From Plantago elongata (Eukaryota; Streptophyta; Magnoliopsida; Lamiales; Plantaginaceae), in the NCBI GenBank assembly GCA_036897095.1, contig JAYMSP010002307.1, positions 1 to 24,994 on the forward strand: 24,994 nucleotides of DNA, read 5' to 3'. Positions within the stretch are counted from its first letter, which is position 1, and every line of letters starts with the position of its first letter. Shown one piece after another: positions 1 to 8,886 of the stretch. Made by a program: the position numbers and the translations under genes. The notes beneath the pieces were generated by a model. That model saw only the letters and a list, made by a program, of their open reading frames with translations, did not search any database and was not told the origin of the DNA.

Positions 1-353
1 TGGTGTTGTGGGGGGGGGGGGGGGGGGGGGGGGGATACATCACATGACCTTTTCAATGCCCTGTCTTATCTTTTCTTTTCTTTTTTTGCAATTCTTCTCT
101 TCCCCTCCTTTCCTCATGTCAGATTGCTCATCTCTGGGCAGCAACTGTTGCTTTACAGCTTTTGTTTATCTGATCATTTTAGTTTCATGTTTGGTGGCTA
201 GGATTTCTTAATAACCTATTATGTTGGGGTGCTAACAGTGATGCAATGCTTCTACTATATGTTACCCATTTGGTTAATTTTGGAACATTAAATATCTTCT
301 CTTGCCATCTTCCACATGCTAAAGTATATCCTCATTTCTGTCATATTCCTCAG
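1..353 (+). other. intron sequence upstream of the first visible LIG6 exon
   Basis: No coding segment matching the ligase is visible here. The stretch is pyrimidine-rich and AT-rich, as plant introns are, and ends in an acceptor (ttcctcag) at 346-353. The small open frame starting near base 8 is created by the poly-G run and is not considered real. Confidence 0.6.
10..34. repeat. poly-G homopolymer
   Basis: An uninterrupted run of 25 G lies at the extreme left of the window, inside an intron of the ligase gene. G runs this long are rare in AT-rich plant DNA. Two others occur in the window (12834-12853, and poly-C at the right end), so a sequencing or assembly artefact is as likely as a genuine repeat. 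Confidence 0.95.
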
Positions 354-3300
354 TGTGCAAACAGGTAGTGGCAGTACAATAAAAAAGAAAAGACTCATTA
401 TGAATCTTATGTGTTCGTGCAGAGAGAAAGAAATGAAGTTTCTTGTCAGAACCCTGGTATAATGAGCTTGCTTTTTTGCTTATGCATCTGTAATCCCGTG
501 ACTAATTAATTTCTTGTTGCATTTTGCTGATATGTGCATGATTGAATGCTTACCTAGCTGGTTCCCTGAATTTCTCAGTATTTTTAAATTTATCGGGCTC
601 AAGAGTACCTACTAGATGCTAAGTGTCGCAAAGTACATCAATAAGCCAATGAGTACTTGGCTCAATGTCTTAATTTATCAATGATGAAAGAAAGTTATGT
701 ATAATGGCTATGTGAAAAATGTAAAGAAGTGGAAATTTGATGATCGTAAATTGAGATAAATTAAGTACGAATTAGGAACAGGGTGAAATTTCATTGTTGG
801 ATGGTGTCGTTTTTAATTGACTGGCTTTTACTCAGAATTTGCTTAGTTGAAAATAACAACATACTTTTTTTCTTTCTCTCTGAGCCTCTATTTCTTACTT
901 TTAAGTGTTTCCTTCGTCCCATCTCGCAGCGATTCATAGTATGAATGATGACTCTACATGTTTCCATGTAGGTTAGGAACTTAAGAATTGGAGCGATGAT
1001 GAGATCTGTTCTTCCGGCTTTAGCTCAAGCTATTGTGATGAACTCTTCTGATGAACAACTTGCTAAGAACTTGAAAGATCGTTTTCAGGTATGCTCTCTG
1101 TCTGAGTTTTATAAACACAAGATGGGGTGGTTATGTCATAGTAATTTCTATATTTCCTCTTAATTTCTGTAGATTCTTTCCTCATCTGTAGTGGAAGCCT
1201 ACAATATAGTTCCAGACTTGGTAAGTTCTAATGTCCGGGTTCCTGTTTTCCTTGTTCTTTCTTTTGTTTTTTTCCATGGAGTGTAGAAATGTCACTTCGC
1301 AAATTATATGTGATCTTTCCATTAGTCACTTCTGATCCTTTCCTTGGGGACCTGTGACATATTCCATTGTTAAATTGCTGTGATCAGGATTTACTCATCC
1401 CATCTTTGTTGGAGAAAGGGATTGAATTCTCGTTGTCAACATTATCAATAGTTCCAGGAGTACCGATGAAACCAATGCTTGCGAAGTATGTGATGTCTCT
1501 GTCAAAATTATTTAAAATAGTATCTGAATCAATGCTTTTCAGTTTTTTCTTAAATCCTGAATTGCATCTTGTTCTATGGTAGAATTACTAATGGAGCCAC
1601 CCAGGTGTTGAAGCTCTTCCAAGACAAAGCATTTACATGCGAATATAAGTAAGTTTTGGTTGAGCTTTCATTAGCCTTGCACTAAGTTTTGGTTGAGCTT
1701 TCATTTAGCTTTGCACGGTTTATTTTCAAGTTCTTAGCTGGTTTTAAAACTTGAATGTGAGTTAATTTATGATCTCACGAATATTTGTTCTTATACACGC
1801 TCATGTTCTTGAAAACTTGGTTCCTTAGAATGCTCTACTCTTCCAGTTTTTAATATGACTGTCTTTTCCTTTTTTTCCCTTTGTGCGTTTATATATGCAT
1901 GAGCCCTATTCTCCATGAACAATTCCTTCTATCATACTACCCATGTCCATGGGCCATGGAGGTATAAGTTAATAAATCTTCTTGTGTTATCTTGCACAAG
2001 TTTCTGAGGCCTGAAATGTCCTTCACTTTTATTCTGGAAACCACCAATAGGTTGCAATAGATCTCGATTACCTTGGTTTAACACTTTCTATTCCTCGTTA
2101 TTTCAGATATGATGGTCAACGTGCTCAAATTCATAGATTAGAAGATGGTTCCGTTCGTGTTTTCTCGAGAAACGGTGATGAAACAACTTCAAGATTCCCT
2201 GATTTAATTGAAATAGTTAAAGATTCCTGTGCTCCTACAGCTGTCACATTTATTTTAGATGCAGAGGTGATTTTTGCCCCCTATATTTTTTTTATTTCTT
2301 GTATTCAGTATTATGTGACTGACTGGCACGTAGACATCTGGGAGTCATTTGTCAGTTGGTAAGCCATGCACATGCAGGAATCTTGATTCACAAATATGGG
2401 TTAACAATCTTCTTGTTTCAGGTGGTTGCGATCGATAGAAAAAACATGAAACTCATGTCTTTTCAAGAACTATCATCCAGGGAGAGAGGGAATAAGGATT
2501 CCCTTGTTGCTATAAATAAAATAAAGGTTCTCTAATCTAATTCTTTTGTCAGATAATGTATCCCTCTTCCGGCGGAATTAGAGAAAATTTAAATCTGTAT
2601 GGTTTAACAGTATGTGTCATCTTGATTTATGCAATGTTTAGGGTGGCGTTTATTGTGACTTTTTGAACTTCTCAGTAGTATTCATCTATTCCTTGGGGTA
2701 AGTTTTGGAACTTCTCAGTATTATTCATCTATTCCTTGGGGTAACTTTTTGAACTTCTCAGTAGTATTAATCTATTCCTTGGGGCTTGGGGTAATTTTCA
2801 TGTGGCTACCTTCAAAGATGATATAGGTGATAAGCATAGTTTGTAAGTTTGTTGTCTATGGATGGTCATTTTTTGAATGACTTAGTGATGCTATAATCTA
2901 AAGGTAAATAACAGCTCAACAGAATCCTCTCCGTGACCTTGTTATATAATGGTCTTTTATTATTCTTAAAGGGCTGGTGGGTATGCAAACATTCCAAAAG
3001 TGAACAAGCAGAGTAATATGTCAGCTTGATGCCAGTTAAATGACGTCATCTGTCTAGCAAAATGTTGCTATTCTTGTTTGTCACTGAGGTTTTAGGATAT
3101 ACTCCCTCCGTCCCAGCTGCATCTTTCCGTATTCCATTTTGGTCCATCCCAATTTCATCTTCTCATCCCTTAAATGAAAAATCTAATCTCCTACTTTATA
3201 CACTATATCTCTTACTTTATTCATTCTTTTTCTTACTTGATCAACTCTCTACTTTATTCACTTTTCTCTTAAAACTTGTGTCGGCCCTGCGGGAAGATAA

Positions 3301-6300
3301 ACCTGGGACGGATGGAGGGAGTAATTTGCTGAAACTTATTAAGGTCAATACAGTAAAAAGAATTAGGAAAATTAAGTTGGTCTATAAGCAGTTATGCTAA
3401 GCTAAGTATGACTTGTAACAGTGTTACAGTACATATAAATCATAATTTATTCAGTATTAAGTCACTTTTACACAAACTTTTGCAAGAGACCGCTTCTCGG
3501 AGAGACCGGATTAAGACCATCCACTATGGTAACCAAAAATTTAGTCGTGTTGCCGGGCGACTTCTCCTGCAACAAAATATTGCCACTATGGGTGTGGTCG
3601 TAGGATTGGTCGTGGGAATTTTTTTTATTTTTTTATTTCTTACAATAGTTATATTAGTAATAAATAATGAATAGAAGATTTGGAGTTGAAAATGGTGTTT
3701 TTTATTTAAACCGAGTAACAAAATCGAACAATATAAATCACTATTAAAAAAGATGAATTGTGATGTGTGAGAAAATATATCTTCACTGGTCTCTATTTAT
3801 ATATAAATCTCGGAAAAATATGGCTGGTGGTATAATTTTTATAGTTTTTTTAAATTCAAAACTCGAAAAATAAATAAAAGGGACCAACCGCCAACTCCGT
3901 AAATGTATCTCAGCAGGTCGAGTGGTAGTGGGGGAGCGATCAGTGGATAGTCTAATATCACATATTTAATTATAAACATAATATGATTAACTCCAAGTCG
4001 TGTGTATACTAAACCTGCATTATAAGTGCATTATTTGCATTTCTAAACATGTGACGTCTGTAGCTGCACATGCGATGCTTGTAACAATTTATGTGATGTT
4101 TGATCTGGTTTCTCTGACAGACGGTCTCTCACAAAAGTTGTTCTTTCCTGCAGGTTGATATATGCATTTTTGTCTTTGATGTCATGTTTGCAAATGGAAA
4201 GCAGTGAGTACTGTAGCATTTCTTTAAGCTCTGCTGTTCTTTGCACACGTTTATAGAACATTTCGACCATCATTACAAAATTCTCTTATCTAAAGTTGAT
4301 TATTTTAATTGGATATTACTACTCTATTAGAAGCTGTCCTGATCTGAAATGTACTTTTGGTTTTAATTTATGGTGTTGACAGTTTTCTGATTCTGTTATT
4401 ACTTCCTAATTTTTGTCTTCTCAATGTGTCTCAAGTGACTTGAAATTCTTCTGCAGGTTGTTGGATTTACCTCTACGCCAGAGACGGAAATGTATGTATT
4501 CTACTCTATCCTCCATATTATTTTATTGTTGAACTTGATGGTATGCGATCATCTTAATGCCATTTCTTATTCTTATCTCTTGTTCTATGTTGTATGTCAG
4601 ATTGCAGGGATTTATTCAATGCAGAGAAACCAGGTTACTTTGAGTATGCTACAGAAATGACTGTAAGTGTTATTCTTTTGCAACTTGAAATCATATTATA
4701 TTGTGTTATAATATATTACAACGAAACCAACCCCCTCTGTTAGGTGGATTCCAGAGATGCTGATGCAAGTAATGAAACCACACTGAATATAATGAACATT
4801 TTCCTTGAAGAGGCCCTTAAGTCCTCCTGTGAAGGTATCATGGTTAAATGTCTTGATGTTGATGCTGGATATACTCCATCAAAACGTTCTGATGCCTGGT
4901 TGAAGGTAGTATACTTAATTCTAAATATCCTAGAGCTAAGAAAACTGGTGCCTGATTTAGTGAATTTTTTTTTCCATTGATAGGTGAAAAGAGATTATGT
5001 CGAAGGACTAAGCGATTCATTGGACTTGGTTCCTATTGGTGCTTGGTATGGAAATGGAAGAAAAGCAGGATGGTAAAAATACAAATCCCTTCTATATTTG
5101 TTAACACCAAGACAACTATCATGGAGTTGATTTTTATATCCAGCTTTATGTGACTATGGTTATAATTTCTGATTCATAGCTAAAACATCAATAACAGTTG
5201 ACTTGATGCTATTTGAATAATGGTGATTCATACTCTGCTATTTAATACTCCTGGGTCCTAGTGCATACGTACTTATAGATGCCTTTTCTTGTGAATCTGT
5301 TGATGCAATATTGTTGTAATTTCTTTTAAACTCTTGAGAGGGAAGAGGAATTTAGTTGGTAACTTGTGAACTGCTTTTTTGTTAATTATTAACTATTTAT
5401 TTCTGTTTTAGGTTTAGTCCTTTCCTTATGGCCTGCTACAACCCTGATACCGAAGACTACCAAAGTGTATGCCGGGTCATGTCTGGATTTTCAGATGCTT
5501 TCTACAGAGAGGTATACAGCCTACATAAAAACTGGTGTGGAATATTCTGATTGGATAAACTATTGTTGTATTATAATGAAACTCCTTTCGTCATTACATG
5601 ATATACTCTTGTTGGATGTTTTGCTGGCTAGAACTAGATCACCTTAAAGTACAATGGTGCATCTAAGCAACACATGTCAATTCAGATAATAACTCCGATT
5701 AAAGAGGCACAGTATCTCTATGGAAATATTTTTATCCAGACCCTTAGATTGTTTCTCATTGGCTGCCCGCCCTGACATTTTGTAAAATTGCACACATCTC
5801 TTTTAATACTTTTTGGCGGTCTCACAAAACCTTACATCAACAATCCTCAAGACGAGCATACTATCCTATCTTCTCAATAATGATTTGAAGATGGGCGATT
5901 TTGTCTGAAGCTATCATTGGAGAAACGAGCATGTGGATTACTATTTTACCTGTTTGGGCAATTGTTATATTTACAATAATATTACATGTAAAAACTCAAT
6001 GACTACAAAAACTCCATTGTCCTTACTGATTGAGTTGGAAATTCAGCTAGATTTTTGATGTTCTTTTCGTTTATTTGCTGGTGTATTCTAGAATCAAATA
6101 ATCAACTCGTTCTGATTTATAACTCTGCAGATGAAAGATTTCTTTTCTGGGGACAAAATCCTTGCCAAGAAACCAGTGTATTATCAGACTGCAGAGGTAG
6201 CTGATATGTGGTTTTCTCCTGAAGTTGTGTGGCAGATAAAGGGTGCGGACTTCACTGTATCTCCAGTCCATCATGCTGCCATCGGATTAGTCCATTCCTC

Positions 6301-6439
6301 TCGTGGTATTTCAGTCAGGTTTCCAAGGTTCATTCGACCTGTAACAGACAGGAAGCCTGAAGAGTGCTGCACATCTTCTGATATAGCTGATATGTTCTCT
6401 TCTCAGACTAGAAAAATGGATGTAAGTGTAAAAAAATGA
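354..6439 (+). CDS. LIG6: DNA ligase 6-type ATP-dependent DNA ligase, 3' part (14 exons)
   Basis: This gene seals nicks in nuclear DNA by the ATP-dependent ligase reaction (enzyme-AMP, then DNA-AMP). Exons: 354-456, 972-1088, 1173-1220, 1388-1485, 1583-1648, 2107-2266, 2422-2526, 4154-4203, 4457-4491, 4601-4662, 4744-4905, 4984-5072, 5412-5511, 6131-6439. All introns are GT..AG, and the exons join without a stop into 500 residues after one split base. Fragment residues 1-120 belong to the DNA-binding domain ([19 protein letters not shown]). Motif I is EYKYDGQR with catalytic K144; the [14 protein letters not shown] block follows; motif III is FILDAE near 192-197; motif IV is EGIMVK at 311-316; motif V is WLKVKRD at 333-339; the OB-fold end is [10 protein letters not shown] at 456-465. 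The blocks [14 protein letters not shown] and [12 protein letters not shown] match my recollection of plant LIG6 rather than LIG1. LIG6 proteins also have an N-terminal beta-CASP nuclease-like region, which would lie off the left edge. All key residues are intact, so the gene looks functional. LIG6 is reported in double-strand break repair and seed longevity. The family call is firm; the LIG6 subtype is from memory of signature blocks. Confidence 0.93.
2107..2266 (+). CDS. LIG6: LIG6 exon: catalytic lysine to motif III
   Basis: This 160-bp exon begins with the last base of the split catalytic lysine codon (AA at 1647-1648 joined to A at 2107), giving K-Y-D-G-Q-R. It ends exactly after the glutamate of the LDAE motif, so the following exon starts with VVAID. 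It holds most of the adenylation-domain core. The acceptor is tttcag and the donor gtgatt. Confidence 0.93.
2665..2790. repeat. 43-bp intronic tandem repeat, three copies
   Basis: Copies of gaacttctcag followed by ta(g/t)tattcatctattccttggggtaa start at 2665, 2708 and 2751, a period of 43 bp. The third copy has a short extra ggggctt insertion. It lies in the largest ligase intron and has no coding potential. Confidence 0.9.
3102..3321. mobile_element. Stowaway-type MITE (Tc1/mariner)
   Basis: The terminal inverted repeats are CTCCCTCCGTCCCA at the left and TGGGACGGATGGAGGGAG at the right, each bordered by the dinucleotide TA (3100-3101 and 3322-3323). The element is 220 bp, within the usual size of Stowaway MITEs, and the TIR matches the family signature CTCCCTCCGT. 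It has no coding capacity and sits in the large ligase intron. Confidence 0.93.
3475..4141. mobile_element. putative inverted-repeat element hosting a nested MITE
   Basis: The left arm acttttgcaagagaccg (3475-3491) is inverted at the right as cggtctctcacaaaagt (4125-4141), with two mismatches. Removing the inner element (3515-3952) leaves about 230 bp between the arms, a MITE-like size. No clean target-site duplication was found, so the superfamily is unassigned. The right end lies only 12 bases before the acceptor of the 4154 exon, so the element may contribute branch-point or pyrimidine-tract sequence to that intron. Confidence 0.5.
3515..3952. mobile_element. PIF/Harbinger-type MITE with TAA target duplication
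   Basis: The left end is GACCATCCACTATGG and the inverted right end GACTATCCACTGATC, flanked by TAA at 3512-3514 and 3953-3955. A 3-bp TWA duplication is typical of PIF/Harbinger. The termini resemble those of the larger element at 8887-10572 (GACTAGCCACAATGG), suggesting related families. At 438 bp it encodes nothing recognisable. It is nested in the 3475-4141 structure. Confidence 0.75.
4744..4905 (+). CDS. LIG6: LIG6 exon: motif IV region
   Basis: This 162-bp, phase 0-0 exon encodes 54 residues with SCEGIMVK (motif IV, a lysine-containing strand at the nucleotide-binding pocket). It ends in RSDAWLK, which continues into VKRDY (motif V) in the next exon. The acceptor is tgttag and the donor gtagta. 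Confidence 0.93.
6131..6439 (+). CDS. LIG6: LIG6 terminal exon, OB-fold and C-terminus
   Basis: The last exon is 309 bp (102 codons and TGA at 6437-6439). It encodes [19 protein letters not shown] and [10 protein letters not shown], the conserved OB-fold portion of ATP-dependent ligases, then [18 protein letters not shown] near the C-terminus. The final five residues follow a sequence that also looks like a splice donor (ATGGAT then gtaagtg at 6421). Use of that donor would replace the tail VSVKK. Confidence 0.92.
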   Translation: MKDFFSGDKILAKKPVYYQTAEVADMWFSPEVVWQIKGADFTVSPVHHAAIGLVHSSRGISVRFPRFIRPVTDRKPEECCTSSDIADMFSSQTRKMDVSVKK

Positions 6440-6978
6440 ATACAGACCGTGCCCGTGCTCAATATACGGTCTGCTCTGTAAATATAGCTTTTGTGCATGC
6501 ATGTACAGTCTCTCAGGAAGGGGGTTTTGCTAGTTTAGTAGAATTTGCATTCAAGGGCCTGTTCGGTTAGTGTCAGTAATCTTTTGCCTGCAAAATTAGG
6601 CACCGGAGTGGTTTCTATGGAAGTGTTCATTCACGGTATAGTATCTTTGTGAACTTTTTGCATTCATATTTGCATGTTCAATTGACCCTATAAGGGGTGT
6701 TAATGAAAAGAGCCGTTTGTGAACATTCGTGAAAAAGTTCGATCTAATGTAAGGCTTGTTATCAAGTTGACCGAACATGAATGTGTTCGAGTAATTAACG
6801 AATGAGTTTTGAGCCTAGTTGATTAAGGCTTGACAATCGTGAACAATTCGCGAATATGGATGTATAATCATACCCATGAGAGACAGTCTCTACGAAACTT
6901 TCGTTATTGGGTTAGCTATACACTTCACATGTTTCTAGCGATTCACGTGGCATTGTCGAATGATACAAGTCTTGGTTA
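6440..6978. other. LIG6 3' flank, no second gene seen
   Basis: This is the probable 3' UTR of the ligase followed by intergenic DNA. A Harbinger-like end sequence gggcctgttcggttagtgt occurs at 6555-6573, but no matching second end was found. A palindromic agagacagtctct at 6889-6901 recurs as tagagacagtctctt at 7140-7154, so it may mark the outer part of the foldback element to the right. The open frames on both strands overlap each other and look like chance. Confidence 0.5.
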
Positions 6979-7136
6979 AAGATGGACCATGATATCAATA
7001 AAAACGTACATGTTATTAAGCAAAACACCCATGTTGAACTAAATTTTATTATAATATGAAAAAACTTCAATATCGACAACATGGGTGTTTTGATTAATAA
7101 TATGGGTGCTTTCTATTGATAATATGGTCCGTCTCT
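6979..7136. mobile_element. foldback (hairpin) MITE-like element
   Basis: The arms 6979-7035 and 7078-7136 are imperfect inverted copies, about 57 bp each, separated by a 42-bp loop. The innermost part caaaacacccatgtt / aacatgggtgttttg pairs perfectly. Outside the arms, agagacagtctct motifs at about 6889 and 7142 may be the true termini. No convincing target duplication was identified. Confidence 0.7.
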
Positions 7137-7179
7137 ACATAGAGACAGTCTCTTATAATACTTGATCATTATATCATAT

Positions 7180-7552
7180 TTTATATAAAATTGTAAACAA
7201 AACGATTACACATAAAACCCTAACCACTTAAGTCAAACATCTTTCTCACTTCACTAGTTCACTCCAACGTCTCTTTGCCTCTCCAATTTTGCTGCCAACT
7301 CTCCTCTCCTCTGCGTCGCGATTAAATTCTTGCACTCGGACAGGGACTAGTTGCTTCTATTTGAGCATACTTCTACATGGCTACCTGTGAATTATGTTGC
7401 TCGACTAGCAAATCTGCTACCTGTGTGCGACTCCTCTTTTACTTTTGTGTGCGCCTTCTGACGGTTGGGCTCTTCTCTTCTACATTGGTTAATTCTCAAC
7501 CTCTACTTCAATATTTAATTCTCAATCTCCGATTTAGGTTGTTGTGGATTTA
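7180..7552 (+). promoter_or_regulatory. promoter-like patch with telo-box, possibly an orphan 5' UTR
   Basis: A telo-box AAACCCTAA sits at 7215-7223, followed by pyrimidine-rich DNA (ctctttgcctctccaatttt, ctctcctctcctctg) resembling plant 5' UTRs of housekeeping genes. Only a 64-codon open frame without recognisable domains follows (7377-7571), and a MITE interrupts the region at 7553. It could be a relic promoter or just pyrimidine-rich DNA. Confidence 0.3.
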
Positions 7553-7812
7553 TCCCTTCGTCCCAGTTTGAATATTTCATATTCCGTTTTGGACCGTCCT
7601 AACTTTGTTATCTCATTTTCATATTTGATAATTTTTGTACCCCCCAACCCAATATTTTAATCAAAGCAAACTCAATTGGTTGTATTAAAACTTGTGTATT
7701 GACTCACAACCTTTATCTTTAATATTTCACTTTCAACGAAATACATTACTTAATTATTTACATAAAAATATGTGTCTGGCTCCGCAGGACGTCCAACTTA
7801 GTACGAAGGGAG
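7553..7812. mobile_element. Stowaway-like MITE, second copy, diverged
   Basis: The left end TCCCTTCGTCCCAGTTTG follows TA (7551-7552). The right end reads ACTTAGTACGAAGGGAG before TA (7813-7814). Internal words (atattccgttttggaccgtc) match the element at 3102-3321 (gtattccattttggtccatc). The left terminus has lost its first bases. An 18-bp direct repeat tttaggttgttgtggatt flanks the element on both sides (7533-7550 and 7823-7840). Confidence 0.75.
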
Positions 7813-7878
7813 TAGATTCTATTTAGGTTGTTGTGGATTGAATTCTTCTTCTCTATAAGTTTTTGGTCAAGATTATTA

Positions 7879-8345
7879 CATTAAAACCTCTATAAATTAA
7901 TACTCGGTAAGTTAATAACCTCGATAAGATTAATAATTTGTTCAGTCTCAATTAACTCGGGACCAGTGCAAATTCGGACCCCAATCGATAAAATAATAAA
8001 ATAATTATTTTTTTGAAATCCCAGTGTATTATGTATATGTATTGGTCCCAACGGTCAAAGCGTTTGTAGCCGAGTGGCAAGTTGAGACACCCCGTAACCA
8101 TGAGGTCATGGGTTCGATTTCACGAAATGGGTGATTATATTTTCTGAATAGAGATTGGGGGTGATTTCTTGAAATGGGTGATTATATTATCTGAATAGAG
8201 ATTGGTGGTGATTTGCATTTAGAATCAATTGATAAATTCGTCTTGTTCAACAATTGTAATTGTAATATTATATTTCCTGTTAATTAATAATTTAAAAAAA
8301 TGTATTGGTCCCAACGAAACTATAAATTAATAATAAATAAAAAAT
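7879..8345. mobile_element. pogo/Emigrant-like remnant, split by a SINE
   Basis: The left sequence CATTAAAACCTCTATAAATTA closely resembles the Emigrant/Lemi1 family terminus (CAGTAAAACCTCTATAAATTAATA). The unit ctataaattaata recurs after the SINE at 8321-8333. The inverted right end was not found, so the right boundary is approximate. The assignment rests on recalled family termini. Confidence 0.5.
8054..8299 (+). mobile_element. tRNA-derived SINE with perfect 17-bp target duplication
   Basis: The direct repeat atgtattggtcccaacg occurs at 8037-8053 and 8300-8316 and brackets a 246-bp insert. The insert has an internal RNA polymerase III promoter: A box TAGCCGAGTGG (8067-8077) and B box GGTTCGATTTC (8111-8121), with 33 bases between them as in a tRNA. 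The body contains a 47-bp tandem duplication (copies from 8124 and 8171), and the 3' end is A-rich (tttaaaaaaa). It is a retroposed element, not a functional tRNA gene, because the acceptor stem is not closed. Confidence 0.9.
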
Positions 8346-8671
8346 TCATATGTTTGTGTATGTGTGTAATATACTTCAAAATTCTAAAGATTGTTCAATA
8401 AAAAATGAATTTATGGTCTTTTTTATTCAACTTCAAATCTATGTTGAGTTTATCTTTAAATCTCTTCATTGCAAACAAAGATTTGGGGTGTTAGTCTTCT
8501 TGTATTACAACAATAGTTGTGATGAGTTGTTGTCGCTTCCAATGATTCTTTTGAAGTGGCTGATTTCAAAGCTATTGAATCATCGACCGGATTTTGAGTG
8601 GTATCCGCCACAATTTTTTCAGTGCATTGAACTTCGTAACGTTATTTTCACCAGAATAATCTATCCATTCT
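8346..8671. other. unassigned AT-rich stretch with a 108-codon open frame
   Basis: An open frame 8350-8676 (+) encodes a hydrophobic-rich peptide I do not recognise. It has no motif and no clear start context. It may be an old transposon interior or a chance frame. Nothing else is visible in this stretch. Confidence 0.25.
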
Positions 8672-8886
8672 TGTGACACCCCAAGTGTTAGTACCAAATT
8701 TAGTGCCAGATTGTCACCCGTATATAACATCCTTTCAAGAATAAATACTTTCTTTCAGAATATTACATGAACGGTCAGGTGATATCAAGTAACAAGCATT
8801 AATAAACCAAACATTTTATTTAATGAACTTGGAAATATACACAAGACAACAATGTTTCATCGAGAAAGCTAATTCTCAGGGACTTA

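Noticed and set aside
3062..3674. Open frames of 112 and 88 codons in the ligase intron
   Set aside because: They run across the Stowaway and Harbinger-type MITEs and encode nothing conserved.
1..6439. DNA ligase 1 (LIG1) instead of LIG6
   Set aside because: The blocks [26 protein letters not shown] and TDRKPEEC differ from my recollection of plant LIG1 (for example SRNAERNTGK and GRGKRTG) and match LIG6.
8060..8125. tRNA gene on the plus strand
   Set aside because: A and B boxes are present, but the acceptor stem does not close and the segment lies within a target duplication, so it is a SINE head.
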